Positions 51,101 through 57,744 of a stretch of 57,744 nt of DNA are shown here, in pieces; positions within the stretch are counted from its first letter, which is position 1; every line of letters begins with the position of its first letter. The stretch lies in IMG/VR virus record IMGVR_UViG_3300037245_001071, positions 1 to 57,744 of that record. One strand, 5' to 3'. The notes under the pieces are model-generated. The model did not search any database. It was not told the DNA's origin and worked only from the letters and a program-made list of their open reading frames with translations. The stretch is from a virus. The position numbers and the translations under genes were made by a program.

Positions 51101-51132
51101 GCGGTTATCATTAGTTTGATAGCCGCTTTTTT
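51101..51132 (+). terminator. Rho-independent terminator of the hub operon
   Basis: GCGGTTATCA (51101-51110) pairs with TGATAGCCGC (51117-51126), one G-T, 6-base loop and six Ts. It separates the virion operon from the regulator. Confidence 0.85.
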
Positions 51133-51162
51133 GTGTTAAGATGTAAAAAATATAATAAATAG

Positions 51163-51192
51163 TTGTGTTGTAAGTAATAAGTATTACCTTTG
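51163..51192 (+). promoter_or_regulatory. Promoter of the XRE regulator operon
   Basis: TTG at 51163-51165, a 19-base spacer, and TACCTTTG at 51185-51192, a full TAnnTTTG match. The regulator ATG at 51214 is 21 bases downstream; the in-frame TTG at 51190 lies inside the box and cannot be the start. Confidence 0.75.
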
Positions 51193-51213
51193 GTTAAAAT
51201 AAAACGTAATAAT

Positions 51214-51522
51214 ATGAATATAGGAAAAGCAATTAAGCAGTTAAGACAAAAGTATTCTCCAGAGTTAAATCAAAGAGAATTTGCAAAAGCGATTGGATTG
51301 TCTCAAACTTATCTATCTCAGATAGAAAGTGACCAAAAAAACCCAAGTACAGATATTTTAAAACGGATATCGGAGTATTTAAAAATACCACTACCAGTAA
51401 TGTTATGGTTCAGTCTATCTATTGATGATGTTGAGGAAAGTAGAAAGGAAGCTTATAGGACCTTAAAGCCATCTGTAGATGCTTTGTTAAATGGAATGTT
51501 TGCTATAAAATTAATCGAATAA
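51214..51522 (+). CDS. XRE-family transcriptional regulator
   Basis: The 102-residue protein has a classic HTH_XRE domain in the first 65 residues: IGKAIKQLRQ, LNQREFAKAIGLSQTYLSQI, then KNPSTDILKRISEYLKIPL. The remainder is helical. It may repress the early or late operon. It is the only clear phage-type regulator here and is a candidate lysogeny or timing regulator. I see no paired divergent partner. Confidence 0.85.
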   Translation: MNIGKAIKQLRQKYSPELNQREFAKAIGLSQTYLSQIESDQKNPSTDILKRISEYLKIPLPVMLWFSLSIDDVEESRKEAYRTLKPSVDALLNGMFAIKLIE

Positions 51523-51536
51523 TAAACCATATAACC

Positions 51537-51776
51537 ATGAAAAATATAACATTAATACTAGCATTGTTTCTAATGTCATTCACACCACCAAAAAAGGATG
51601 TAAACGGCATAAAAACAGATTATTCATATTATAGTGATAAATATTATGACATGTGGGAGCTTTCGGACTCAGTAGTAAATTATAAATTAGATACAATTTA
51701 CACCTATAAGCTCAATGGTCAATATTTTGTATTTGATCAAAATGGTAAAAGAATAATCAACAACATTAATCATTAA
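51537..51776 (+). CDS. Small secreted or periplasmic protein (79 aa)
   Basis: The N-terminal MKNITLILALFLMSFTPPKK is a signal peptide without a lipobox cysteine. The mature part is tyrosine- and aspartate-rich with a strand pattern (TIYTYKLNGQYFVFDQNGK). Directly follows the regulator, so it may be expressed in the same way. It may act at the host envelope. Confidence 0.6.
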   Translation: MKNITLILALFLMSFTPPKKDVNGIKTDYSYYSDKYYDMWELSDSVVNYKLDTIYTYKLNGQYFVFDQNGKRIINNINH

Positions 51777-51788
51777 ATTTAATTGATC

Positions 51789-51983
51789 ATGAAAACGGTA
51801 CTATCGATACCCATTAGAAAAATATTCACACTTGATTGTGAATTAGGGAAAGCATCATTTATTAGAATCGATGAAAAAGAACATGATGGCAATAACGCTA
51901 TTTGTTTAAATTCTAATAATGGCAGCTATATTGAGAATGTAGAGTATTTCATTCAGCATGATATTGAAGTGATACCGGTGTAA
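51789..51983 (+). CDS. Small hypothetical protein (64 aa)
   Basis: The ATG at 51789 is used rather than a TTG six bases upstream. The beta-rich domain (KIFTLDCELGKASFIRIDEKE) has no match that I recognise. Confidence 0.55.
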   Translation: MKTVLSIPIRKIFTLDCELGKASFIRIDEKEHDGNNAICLNSNNGSYIENVEYFIQHDIEVIPV

Positions 51984-51985
51984 TT

Positions 51986-52288
51986 ATGGAAAAGAAACTA
52001 TTTAAAGCAGGAGAAACCATACTAGAATACGCTATTGTTGGTGAAAATAACGGTAAAATATTCAAAGTAAGTGAGCCTATACCCCTTATGATGGACCGCA
52101 CAAACAAACCTAAGTGTGTAAAAAGGTTTAATCACAAAATAAGTGAATGGGAAACAATATCAGGAGACGAAAAGAGCGGTGATACCGTATTCATACTAAA
52201 GGGATGTGATAATCCTAAACCTAAAAGCAATCTATTTAAAGAATTTTGTTCATCAGTATTAGGAATTGTATGGAAACCAAATTACTAA
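51986..52288 (+). CDS. Hypothetical protein (100 aa)
   Basis: Beta-rich first half, basic second half, two bases after the previous gene. An alternative frame at its 3' end holds a 41-codon gene (52270-52395). No family recognised. Confidence 0.55.
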   Translation: MEKKLFKAGETILEYAIVGENNGKIFKVSEPIPLMMDRTNKPKCVKRFNHKISEWETISGDEKSGDTVFILKGCDNPKPKSNLFKEFCSSVLGIVWKPNY

Positions 52289-52395
52289 GACTATACGTCC
52301 GTGAATGCATACGGAAAGGACATTCCAGAAAGCACATAGAAAGAATTTGGAAACTAATTTATAAACTTGATAACTCAATAACATGGAAAAACTAA
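52270..52395 (+). CDS. Small basic helical peptide (41 aa)
   Basis: A 41-codon frame overlapping the end of the previous gene and the start of the next (13 bases). It encodes a strongly basic helix (LLRLYVRECIRKGHSRKHIE) that could bind DNA or RNA. It fills an otherwise empty gap of about 95 bases. Confidence 0.4.
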   Translation: METKLLRLYVRECIRKGHSRKHIERIWKLIYKLDNSITWKN

Positions 52396-52883
52396 ACTTA
52401 TTAAAAAAAGCGTTATTTACATACTTAGAGCATGGTGTTCAGTGCAGTTATTTGGAATATACTAGTGAAAAGAAGCGATTAAAAGCCACATTAACCGGAA
52501 TAACTCTAATCGATGGAATAGAAACCACTTACAAAAGGAAAAGAAGAGATTGTGCTGGTGATTACATTGGATTTGAAGGACATAACAATGTGTTAGATTT
52601 AGAATTTAAATTGCATCTTCACCCACTATCATATCTCACGAAAGAGATTGAAATTAATGGTGAAAAGTTTAAACCCTTTGATAAATTAGGTGAACAATTC
52701 GGAAGAACAAAATTCATATCAATTAATCATGATGGAGAGTTGTTGTTTAAGGGTAAAAATGAATGCTACATATTTGGAAAGAAAGATGTATTAGAATGTT
52801 ATGATATGCTATCCGAATGGCATTTTGATATATTTGGACTTATACCAGAAGGATTAGCAATTGACATTAACACCCTAAAATAA
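52383..52883 (+). CDS. Hypothetical protein (166 aa)
   Basis: A soluble alpha/beta protein (TLTGITLIDGIETTYKRKRR, then HLHPLSYLTKEIEINGEK). The stop overlaps the next start (TAATG). No family recognised. Confidence 0.6.
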   Translation: MEKLNLLKKALFTYLEHGVQCSYLEYTSEKKRLKATLTGITLIDGIETTYKRKRRDCAGDYIGFEGHNNVLDLEFKLHLHPLSYLTKEIEINGEKFKPFDKLGEQFGRTKFISINHDGELLFKGKNECYIFGKKDVLECYDMLSEWHFDIFGLIPEGLAIDINTLK

Positions 52884-53035
52884 TGAAACCTAAAATATAC
52901 ACCTACCACGACAATCATTTTAATATACTCGAAAAGAACTATTGTGTATATTGGAGTATGATAATTGACCCTAAAGCAAAGAAAATAGTAAGCGATAGAA
53001 TTGGATGTAAATTTCAAACCTTTCAATTGAATTGA
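52883..53035 (+). CDS. Small hypothetical protein (50 aa)
   Basis: A 50-codon frame starting at the TAATG overlap and ending three bases before the next start. Aromatic and basic (YTYHDNHFNILEKNYCVYWS). Unknown. Confidence 0.5.
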   Translation: MKPKIYTYHDNHFNILEKNYCVYWSMIIDPKAKKIVSDRIGCKFQTFQLN

Positions 53036-53037
53036 TT

Positions 53038-53286
53038 ATGCGATACTCACTAAGAAATCAACACAAAATAAAACAAGCACTGAGCGAAAAGCATCTGAAG
53101 CGAATATTATCATCTTTGGATGAAGCGTTTAAAAACGATGGTCCAGAGCCTAAAGAAATGCATGGTGAAGATTATAAGGTAATCGATATTAATGATAATG
53201 GTCATTCATGTGGGTTAATCTTATTTTATGTAATCAGGAAAACGTACGATGTGTATAATTTAGCCTTCAAAGAATTTGTAAACTAA
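53038..53286 (+). CDS. Small hypothetical protein (82 aa)
   Basis: ATG at 53038 chosen over an upstream TTG. The N-terminus is helical and basic (NQHKIKQALSEKHLKRILSS), the C-terminus beta-rich with NGHSCGLILFYVIRKTYD. Unknown function. Confidence 0.6.
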   Translation: MRYSLRNQHKIKQALSEKHLKRILSSLDEAFKNDGPEPKEMHGEDYKVIDINDNGHSCGLILFYVIRKTYDVYNLAFKEFVN

Positions 53287-53296
53287 AACTTTAATT

Positions 53297-53458
53297 ATGG
53301 AAAATATAAGAAACGATTACATACCTTTTATTGTAAAGCTTTTGGTTATTAAAAAGAAACCTGAAACAAAAGATGAATTTATAGAATTTGCACAGGCATT
53401 ATATGACCAAATTGAAAGTCGTAAAATTTATATTGCTAAAAACAATCCTAAAAAATAA
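53297..53458 (+). CDS. Truncated paralogue of the 38868 gene (53 aa)
   Basis: A 53-codon frame whose first 42 residues closely match the start of the protein at 38868-39236 (same ENIRNxYIPFIVK and EFIEFAQALYDQI blocks). The C-terminal domain is lost. Probably a duplication followed by truncation; may still be expressed. Confidence 0.6.
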   Translation: MENIRNDYIPFIVKLLVIKKKPETKDEFIEFAQALYDQIESRKIYIAKNNPKK

Positions 53459-53465
53459 AACAATT

Positions 53466-53717
53466 ATGAAAAACCCTATTAAATGGCTTTTAGATAGGCT
53501 ACAAAAGAAGCTAATCAAATCAAAAGAGCAAAGAGTATTGGACCTTGCTGAGAAGTTAATAAATGAATTAGAAATGTTTAGCATAACTGCAGGAGTTCAA
53601 AGTATAGATATTTGGTTTGATTACGACCATGCTAAAACAAGGGACATTACAGTCGAATTCAATAACTTTAGTGCCAAAAGAGACACTGGAAAACCAAACA
53701 AACGCTTTAAATCTTAA
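53466..53717 (+). CDS. Small hypothetical protein (83 aa)
   Basis: The start is the ATG at 53466, eight bases after the paralogue gene. Helical basic N-terminus (NPIKWLLDRLQKKLIKSKEQ) and a beta C-terminus with basic tail. Unknown. Confidence 0.55.
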   Translation: MKNPIKWLLDRLQKKLIKSKEQRVLDLAEKLINELEMFSITAGVQSIDIWFDYDHAKTRDITVEFNNFSAKRDTGKPNKRFKS

Positions 53718-53719
53718 CT

Positions 53720-53911
53720 ATGGAAACTATATTATTAATCATAGCATTAGTATTACTCTTATCTGCTCCTTATTGCACATTTATGATAGCAAAGGCTAAA
53801 TATGAGAATAAGGTATCAAATCAGGCTAATGATGTGCCAATAATCGAAGAAATTGAACCCGAAAAGGTAAAGGACCACGAGGGTGATGAATTTATAACTA
53901 ATTTTTACTAA
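53720..53911 (+). CDS. Small membrane protein (63 aa)
   Basis: N-terminal hydrophobic segment (ILLIIALVLLLSAPYCTFMI) and a soluble acidic tail. First of a group of short membrane proteins (53720-55233). Unknown. Confidence 0.6.
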   Translation: METILLIIALVLLLSAPYCTFMIAKAKYENKVSNQANDVPIIEEIEPEKVKDHEGDEFITNFY

Positions 53912-53913
53912 TT

Positions 53914-54231
53914 ATGTGGAAAGCAATAGCAATAGTAATATTCGTAGGCTTTGTAATAGGCTATTTTCATCAATATAACCTAAGGTACAAAGCAGTTAAG
54001 AAACTAAAGAATGTTAAAGAGGACTTAAAAATACCTTATGATGATTATTCGAGGTATCAAAAAGCCTATGTGGAGTATTATAAATGGTTGACTCACGAAT
54101 TACAAGGAACTTTAAGCGACGACCAAGAGTCAATGCTTAGTGATTGCGTAATAAAGCTGGAAGAGTTGTTTAATGAAGATTTTTCAGCTCCTAAATATGG
54201 ACATACTTTTAAAAGTGAAAAGAATAATTAA
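53914..54231 (+). CDS. Membrane-anchored helical protein (105 aa)
   Basis: Begins with WKAIAIVIFVGFVIGYFHQY, a single anchor, followed by a charged helical domain. Two bases after the previous gene. Unknown. Confidence 0.6.
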   Translation: MWKAIAIVIFVGFVIGYFHQYNLRYKAVKKLKNVKEDLKIPYDDYSRYQKAYVEYYKWLTHELQGTLSDDQESMLSDCVIKLEELFNEDFSAPKYGHTFKSEKNN

Positions 54232-54254
54232 TTAAAAACTTTAAATTGGACAAT

Positions 54255-54461
54255 ATGACAAAGATTATAAGCTTAAGTTACATGGTGAATGGTATTACTT
54301 CATTTGGTGGGATAAAATCCCCATGTAAAAATATAGAAACGCAAGTGCAAGAAATATTTGATAGTAATAAAAATTATAAATACGTTGATTTGGTTTATAA
54401 GCCAATCGATAACGTTGTAAATATGAGATACGCTACTTTAATTGTAGAATCCTTAAATTAA
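54255..54461 (+). CDS. Small hypothetical protein (68 aa)
   Basis: Starts at the ATG at 54255 rather than a TTG nine bases earlier. The sequence KIISLSYMVNGITSFGGIKS resembles small phage beta proteins. Unknown. Confidence 0.5.
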   Translation: MTKIISLSYMVNGITSFGGIKSPCKNIETQVQEIFDSNKNYKYVDLVYKPIDNVVNMRYATLIVESLN

Positions 54462-54476
54462 CTAAAAACTAAAACT

Positions 54477-54773
54477 ATGAATGAAATATTCGAAAACACT
54501 GTTATAGCTTTATTGATATTTGTCGTATTGTGGGCAGCCATATCAAATAACTTTGGTTTTAAGCGTGGTAGAGTTCCAATGGAGGATAGACCAAAAATGC
54601 CTAAAAAGAAAATATGCCAATGCTATATTCCAATAGAAAGCGAAACGAAAGAAGGCATTTGTAATAACTGTTCTAATAATATCAACTACAGGCCGTTCGA
54701 TGGCGACAAAGGAACATCATCAAAAACAATCAAATTCAATAAACCAAAGTACACTAAGGATAAAACCAAATAA
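54477..54773 (+). CDS. Membrane-anchored zinc-ribbon-like protein (98 aa)
   Basis: A hydrophobic N-terminus (VIALLIFVVLWAAI) is followed by CQCYIP and GICNNCSN, four cysteines of a possible zinc ribbon, and a basic tail. Unknown. Confidence 0.55.
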   Translation: MNEIFENTVIALLIFVVLWAAISNNFGFKRGRVPMEDRPKMPKKKICQCYIPIESETKEGICNNCSNNINYRPFDGDKGTSSKTIKFNKPKYTKDKTK

Positions 54774-54775
54774 TA

Positions 54776-54952
54776 ATGGACAAAATAACATTAGAACTGA
54801 TAGCCCAATGGAAAGAAGCATCTGATTTAGTTGTACTCCATTTAGAAAGGTCTCATTTGAGCCTAAAAGCTAGTTTAGAGATAAATAAAAAACTTTGGGA
54901 TAGATGCAAGGAAAAGAATTTAGATATGAATCAATTACTAAAAATACATTAG
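54776..54952 (+). CDS. Small helical protein (58 aa)
   Basis: A 58-codon frame between two called genes, two bases after the previous and two before the next. Helical and amphipathic (LELIAQWKEASDLVVLHLER). Unknown. Confidence 0.5.
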   Translation: MDKITLELIAQWKEASDLVVLHLERSHLSLKASLEINKKLWDRCKEKNLDMNQLLKIH

Positions 54953-54954
54953 AT

Positions 54955-55233
54955 ATGAGCACATCAACAGTGATTAGAATTATCCTTGAAATAGGAATAG
55001 TATATGGTATTTATACCGAAACGGGAATGTGGACAGCGATATTTGCCGCAACAATAGCAGTGTGGATTCATTTAAACGATGTGTCAATGAGAAGTGTTTT
55101 CAAGGCTATGGATATTAAAAGCAAAGATATTGACCACGCCATAAAAGATGCAAAAAGCTTTGGTGAACTTTTAGAAGAAAAAATGGAACAAAGAAAGAAA
55201 GAATATGAAAAGAGCGCAAAGGAAAAGAACTAA
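54955..55233 (+). CDS. Small membrane protein (92 aa)
   Basis: Two hydrophobic segments (VIRIILEIGIVYGIY, WTAIFAATIAVWIHL) and a charged C-terminal helix. The ATG at 54955 is preferred, since the upstream part overlaps a likely real small gene. Unknown. Confidence 0.6.
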   Translation: MSTSTVIRIILEIGIVYGIYTETGMWTAIFAATIAVWIHLNDVSMRSVFKAMDIKSKDIDHAIKDAKSFGELLEEKMEQRKKEYEKSAKEKN

Positions 55234-55567
55234 AGGATATAAAACACCTAAAAATACAAAATTTGTAGGCAGACCCACAAAGTGGGGTAATCCATTTAAA
55301 CTAACTCCTGATGGTTGGATAATGTGCAAAAGTATAAATAGAAAGATATTAGACCCTTGGATAATGTGGAGTGCAACGGGTGGTTTTTGCCTAACCGATA
55401 TAGTTGAATTATACGAGCGTTGGATTAAAGGAGACTTACACGAACACAGTTGTTTACCGACACCACCAAGTATTGAGGAACTAAGAGGCTATGATTTATC
55501 ATGTTTTTGTTCGTTAGACAATCCGTGTCATGCAGATGTATTATTAAAACAACTAAAAACTCAGTAA
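55205..55567 (+). CDS. DUF4326-family protein
   Basis: The 120-residue protein has family hallmarks: KTPKNTKFVGRPTKWGNPF near the start and CFCSLDNPCHADVLL near the end, including the three cysteines. DUF4326 proteins occur in many phages; the role is unknown. Overlaps the previous gene by 29 bases. Confidence 0.85.
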   Translation: MKRAQRKRTKGYKTPKNTKFVGRPTKWGNPFKLTPDGWIMCKSINRKILDPWIMWSATGGFCLTDIVELYERWIKGDLHEHSCLPTPPSIEELRGYDLSCFCSLDNPCHADVLLKQLKTQ

Positions 55568-55568
55568 T

Positions 55569-55868
55569 ATGGTACACAACGACGATTACACAAGCCATAC
55601 AAAATGGGATGTTTGCGATACATCAACATCAATAACGATACATAATCCATATGATCATCATTTAGATGAATTAATAAATTCGCTCAAAGAATTATCAAAG
55701 GCATTAAATAAGCTCAAATATGATGAAAACAGTAGAATGTATTCATCTATTCGAGATAAGACTAAATTAACGCCTATTGTAGTGCAAAAACAACCAAATT
55801 ACAGTATACGAAACAAACTAATCTGTAAAAGAACAATAAAACAAGGTATTAACTTTAAAAACAACTAG
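55569..55868 (+). CDS. Hypothetical protein (99 aa)
   Basis: Soluble, with a helical central part (LDELINSLKELSKALNKL) and a basic C-terminus. One base after the DUF4326 gene. No recognised family. Confidence 0.6.
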   Translation: MVHNDDYTSHTKWDVCDTSTSITIHNPYDHHLDELINSLKELSKALNKLKYDENSRMYSSIRDKTKLTPIVVQKQPNYSIRNKLICKRTIKQGINFKNN

Positions 55869-55869
55869 G

Positions 55870-56460
55870 ATGGTAGTAAAAAGCAAATACAGAGGCAACG
55901 AAATAGAATTCAATAGCAAAGGTTGGGTATTTTCAGATACTAAGATTCTGGTTAGTGATAATAAAAGCCGTGAATGTGGTAATTGTGGATTAGAACAGAC
56001 CAAAGAAGGGCATGATGCATGTTTAGGCGAATTACCTCATCTTATGAACGCATGCTGTGGACATGGTAATAATAAAGATGCATATATCCAATTAATGAAC
56101 GGAAGCAGTATACACGGTGAAGATGCGATACTATTAATTGAAATATTCAAGCAATTCAATTACCTTGAGAAAACACTAAAAGAAATGAATATTGGGCAAC
56201 TCGGAATGATAGGCGTAGAATCAGCAAGCGCAGGAGCTAGGTTAGCAATGGAACTTATCGAGAAAGGAGAAAGGGGCATTATCATAGTAGCGGCTGGTAA
56301 TGTAGGAAAAACCACAATGAGCAATCCAGATAGTCTTATGCGAGCTAAGGAGGAAAGCATCGAACTAATAAAGAAAATGGACTATACCCCAATAATAAAG
56401 GAAATAAAACCCCATAACAACCGTAATATTAAGAGAAACAACCGAAAAAGCACATGGTAA
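55870..56460 (+). CDS. Zinc-binding phage protein with a second domain (196 aa)
   Basis: N-terminal part has CGNCGLEQTKEGHDACLGEL and LMNACCGHGN, a cysteine/histidine set common in a phage family. The C-terminal part (about 95-170) has AGARLAMELIEKG and an AAGNVGKTTM loop that looks like a P-loop but lacks the first glycine, so an ATPase role is uncertain. Confidence 0.65.
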   Translation: MVVKSKYRGNEIEFNSKGWVFSDTKILVSDNKSRECGNCGLEQTKEGHDACLGELPHLMNACCGHGNNKDAYIQLMNGSSIHGEDAILLIEIFKQFNYLEKTLKEMNIGQLGMIGVESASAGARLAMELIEKGERGIIIVAAGNVGKTTMSNPDSLMRAKEESIELIKKMDYTPIIKEIKPHNNRNIKRNNRKSTW

Positions 56461-56476
56461 CTAAAAATAAATAACT

Positions 56477-56833
56477 ATGCCAACAGAAAACGAAATAAAA
56501 AGCAAATACACTTTAGATGATTTAATAACAATGTCTAAATCGGAACTAAGCAACATGGGCATTAGTGATTATGATGCATCTGTATTAAATGCGTTTTTGT
56601 GTGTATCGCTCGAAATAAAAGAGTTAAAAGAAGAAATTAAACAACTTAAAGATCAATCCAAGGATAACGACCCATCGCATGTAGACCAGGGGCAATATGA
56701 TAATTTATGTAATGGGTGCAATAATCGCCACAAAGAACACGTCAATAGAACGCGTTGCAATAGGCATGTATTCAACAACGGAGGTATTAAATTAAAAGCA
56801 ATGCAATGGTGCAAATACAGCAATATTAAATAA
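56477..56833 (+). CDS. Cysteine/histidine-rich hypothetical protein (118 aa)
   Basis: The N-terminal half is a helical coiled coil (EIKELKEEIKQLKDQ), the C-terminal half has CNGCNNRHKEHVNRTRCNRH and a WCKYSN end, probably binding zinc. Function unknown. Confidence 0.6.
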   Translation: MPTENEIKSKYTLDDLITMSKSELSNMGISDYDASVLNAFLCVSLEIKELKEEIKQLKDQSKDNDPSHVDQGQYDNLCNGCNNRHKEHVNRTRCNRHVFNNGGIKLKAMQWCKYSNIK

Positions 56834-56834
56834 C

Positions 56835-57308
56835 ATGAAACACATCATTATAGTAGACATTGACGGAACTATCCAGAAAATAGGAGACAGGAAAGAACAC
56901 CTGAAGGAATCACCGCCTAATTATGACTTATTTCATGATAAGTTTGAAGAGGATGAGCCAATAGAGCATATGTGTAGGTTAATAAGCATACTAACATTAA
57001 CACGTAACATTGTATTTGTAACCCAAAGACCTAAAAGGCTATTTAAACAAACAGGACATTGGATAAGAAGATATACAGGACTAACTTCGTTTCATTTACA
57101 TATGAGGGTAGATAACGACCTTAGAGAGCCTGAAATAGTTAAACCTGAGCTAATCACTAAGCATGTGAATGTAGATGATATACTATTCGCTATTGATGAC
57201 AGCGACAAGGTTATCAAGGCTTACTGCAAGCTAGGTATTGAATGTATCAAGGTGATTGATTCAGATAAGGCGATGAAGCCTAAGAGGATGAGGAGGAGGG
57301 TAAGATAA
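56835..57308 (+). CDS. HAD-superfamily phosphatase, PseT-like
   Basis: Starts with IIIVDIDGTI, the HAD nucleophile motif DxDGT; TQRP follows as motif II, and a later FAIDDSDKVI carries the acidic motif IV. MRVDNDLREPEIVKPEL resembles the T4 PseT 3'-phosphatase region. Probably removes 3' phosphates from nucleic acid ends, as in RNA or DNA repair; the kinase half is missing. The 157-residue length fits a stand-alone phosphatase. Confidence 0.75.
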   Translation: MKHIIIVDIDGTIQKIGDRKEHLKESPPNYDLFHDKFEEDEPIEHMCRLISILTLTRNIVFVTQRPKRLFKQTGHWIRRYTGLTSFHLHMRVDNDLREPEIVKPELITKHVNVDDILFAIDDSDKVIKAYCKLGIECIKVIDSDKAMKPKRMRRRVR

Positions 57309-57326
57309 CTAAATAATGATTGAACT

Positions 57327-57602
57327 ATGAACTACAAAGAAAGACAAAACGCTAAAAAACAAAGCAAAACACATCTGTATGAAGGTGAATGTATCAGGTG
57401 TGGTCAAAAGGTGAAGGATCTAGGTAAAGATAATGACTTGTGTTTTGGTTGCAGCCAAGAAGATTTAGAATTTGAAGAAAGCAGGAACGCACCGGCATAT
57501 GATGTTAATGATAATGAAGCGGCATTCAATCATGAGAAAGAACAACAGGGATGGAGTGATGATATGGATGAAGGTATATGGAATGAGCATTTTAGACTGT
57601 AG
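57327..57602 (+). CDS. Zinc-ribbon protein at the genome end (91 aa)
   Basis: CIRCGQKVKDLG and CFGCSQ form a four-cysteine zinc ribbon near the N-terminus, followed by an acidic C-terminal half. Typical of short phage proteins at the end of an operon. A second frame overlaps, but is less likely. Confidence 0.6.
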   Translation: MNYKERQNAKKQSKTHLYEGECIRCGQKVKDLGKDNDLCFGCSQEDLEFEESRNAPAYDVNDNEAAFNHEKEQQGWSDDMDEGIWNEHFRL

Positions 57603-57650
57603 CAAAAACGAAAAAAAGATGTGCATTAGAGTTCGTGTAAAATCAAAGAG

Positions 57651-57669
57651 GTGTATTTATGCAATACAC
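57651..57669 (+). repeat. Hairpin in the terminal noncoding region
   Basis: GTGTATT pairs with AATACAC around a 5-base loop. There is no T-run, so it is not a standard terminator. The rest of 57603-57744 shows no gene; it joins the noncoding start of the window through the terminal repeat. Confidence 0.5.
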
Positions 57670-57728
57670 GCTGTAAACCAGTGGTAGTAAGGGTTTAAGG
57701 TACTGTAAGCTTCTGAAAAACGCCCAAT

Positions 57729-57744
57729 ATCTGCCTTGGTAGAG
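57729..57744. repeat. 16-bp terminal direct repeat (copy 2)
   Basis: Identical to bases 1-16. See the first copy. Confidence 0.85.

Noticed and set aside
56278-56330. Walker A-like AGNVGKTT in the 55870 gene
   Set aside because: The first glycine of GxxxxGK[ST] is missing and no Walker B is visible, so I do not call an ATPase.
1-57744. Canonical tRNA genes and CRISPR arrays
   Set aside because: I found no complete tRNA cloverleaf apart from the tmRNA-like domain, and no regularly spaced repeats with unique spacers.

Overview
The window looks like one complete, AT-rich genome of a tailed phage with a contractile tail (myovirus), about 57.7 kb. The first and last 16 bases are identical (1-16 and 57729-57744), as expected for a circular or terminally redundant molecule. 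Every gene I accept is on the + strand. The host is probably a member of the Bacteroidota: several operons have -7 boxes of the type TAnnTTTG, some with TTG/TTTG 19-21 bases upstream; starts lack clear Shine-Dalgarno sequences and are preceded by A-rich stretches; genes are often joined by TAATG or ATGA overlaps; and the tail fibre carries BspA-like leucine-rich repeats.

Layout. 1-4966: packaging module with a cluster of GCAACG repeats, small terminase, three small genes each followed by a strong inverted-repeat structure, a tyrosine recombinase lying between the small and large terminase genes, and a lambda gpA-like large terminase. 5022-10050: small accessory genes, including a J-domain protein and a possible structured RNA at about 7190-7540. 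10065-19762: head and tail genes (gpW-like, lambda-type portal, Com-like zinc ribbon, a secreted-protein moron with its own promoter and terminator, ClpP-like protease/scaffold, decoration protein, capsid, neck, Mu-like sheath, tube, and tail chaperones joined by a programmed frameshift). 19786-30489: tape measure, Mu gp46/47/48-like baseplate wedge genes and large fibres. 30511-32288: lysis genes (membrane proteins, amidase endolysin, holin-like protein). 32341-32626: a compact RNA gene with its own promoter and terminator that reads as a circularly permuted tmRNA: T arm and 3' acceptor strand first, then a spacer, then the 5' acceptor strand and a tag-like reading frame.

32659-46673: early/replication module with DUF1351 and RecT, GIY-YIG and HNH nucleases, MBL-fold hydrolase, YopX, DUF5131, DnaB helicase, RuvC-like nuclease, cytosine-C5 and adenine-N6 methyltransferases, an acyl carrier protein, and DUF3820. 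46681-51132: a second virion operon carrying the central hub and spike genes (Mu gp43/44/45-like), about 17 kb from the rest of the baseplate genes. 51163-57602: an XRE regulator followed by many small, membrane or zinc-ribbon proteins, DUF4326, and a HAD phosphatase.

How it fits together: late genes build a lambda-type head on a Mu-type contractile tail, and the early module supplies recombination, helicase and DNA modification. The permuted tmRNA and acyl carrier protein suggest that the phage supplements host translation rescue and lipid or acyl metabolism. The permuted tmRNA is the most unusual element in the window.
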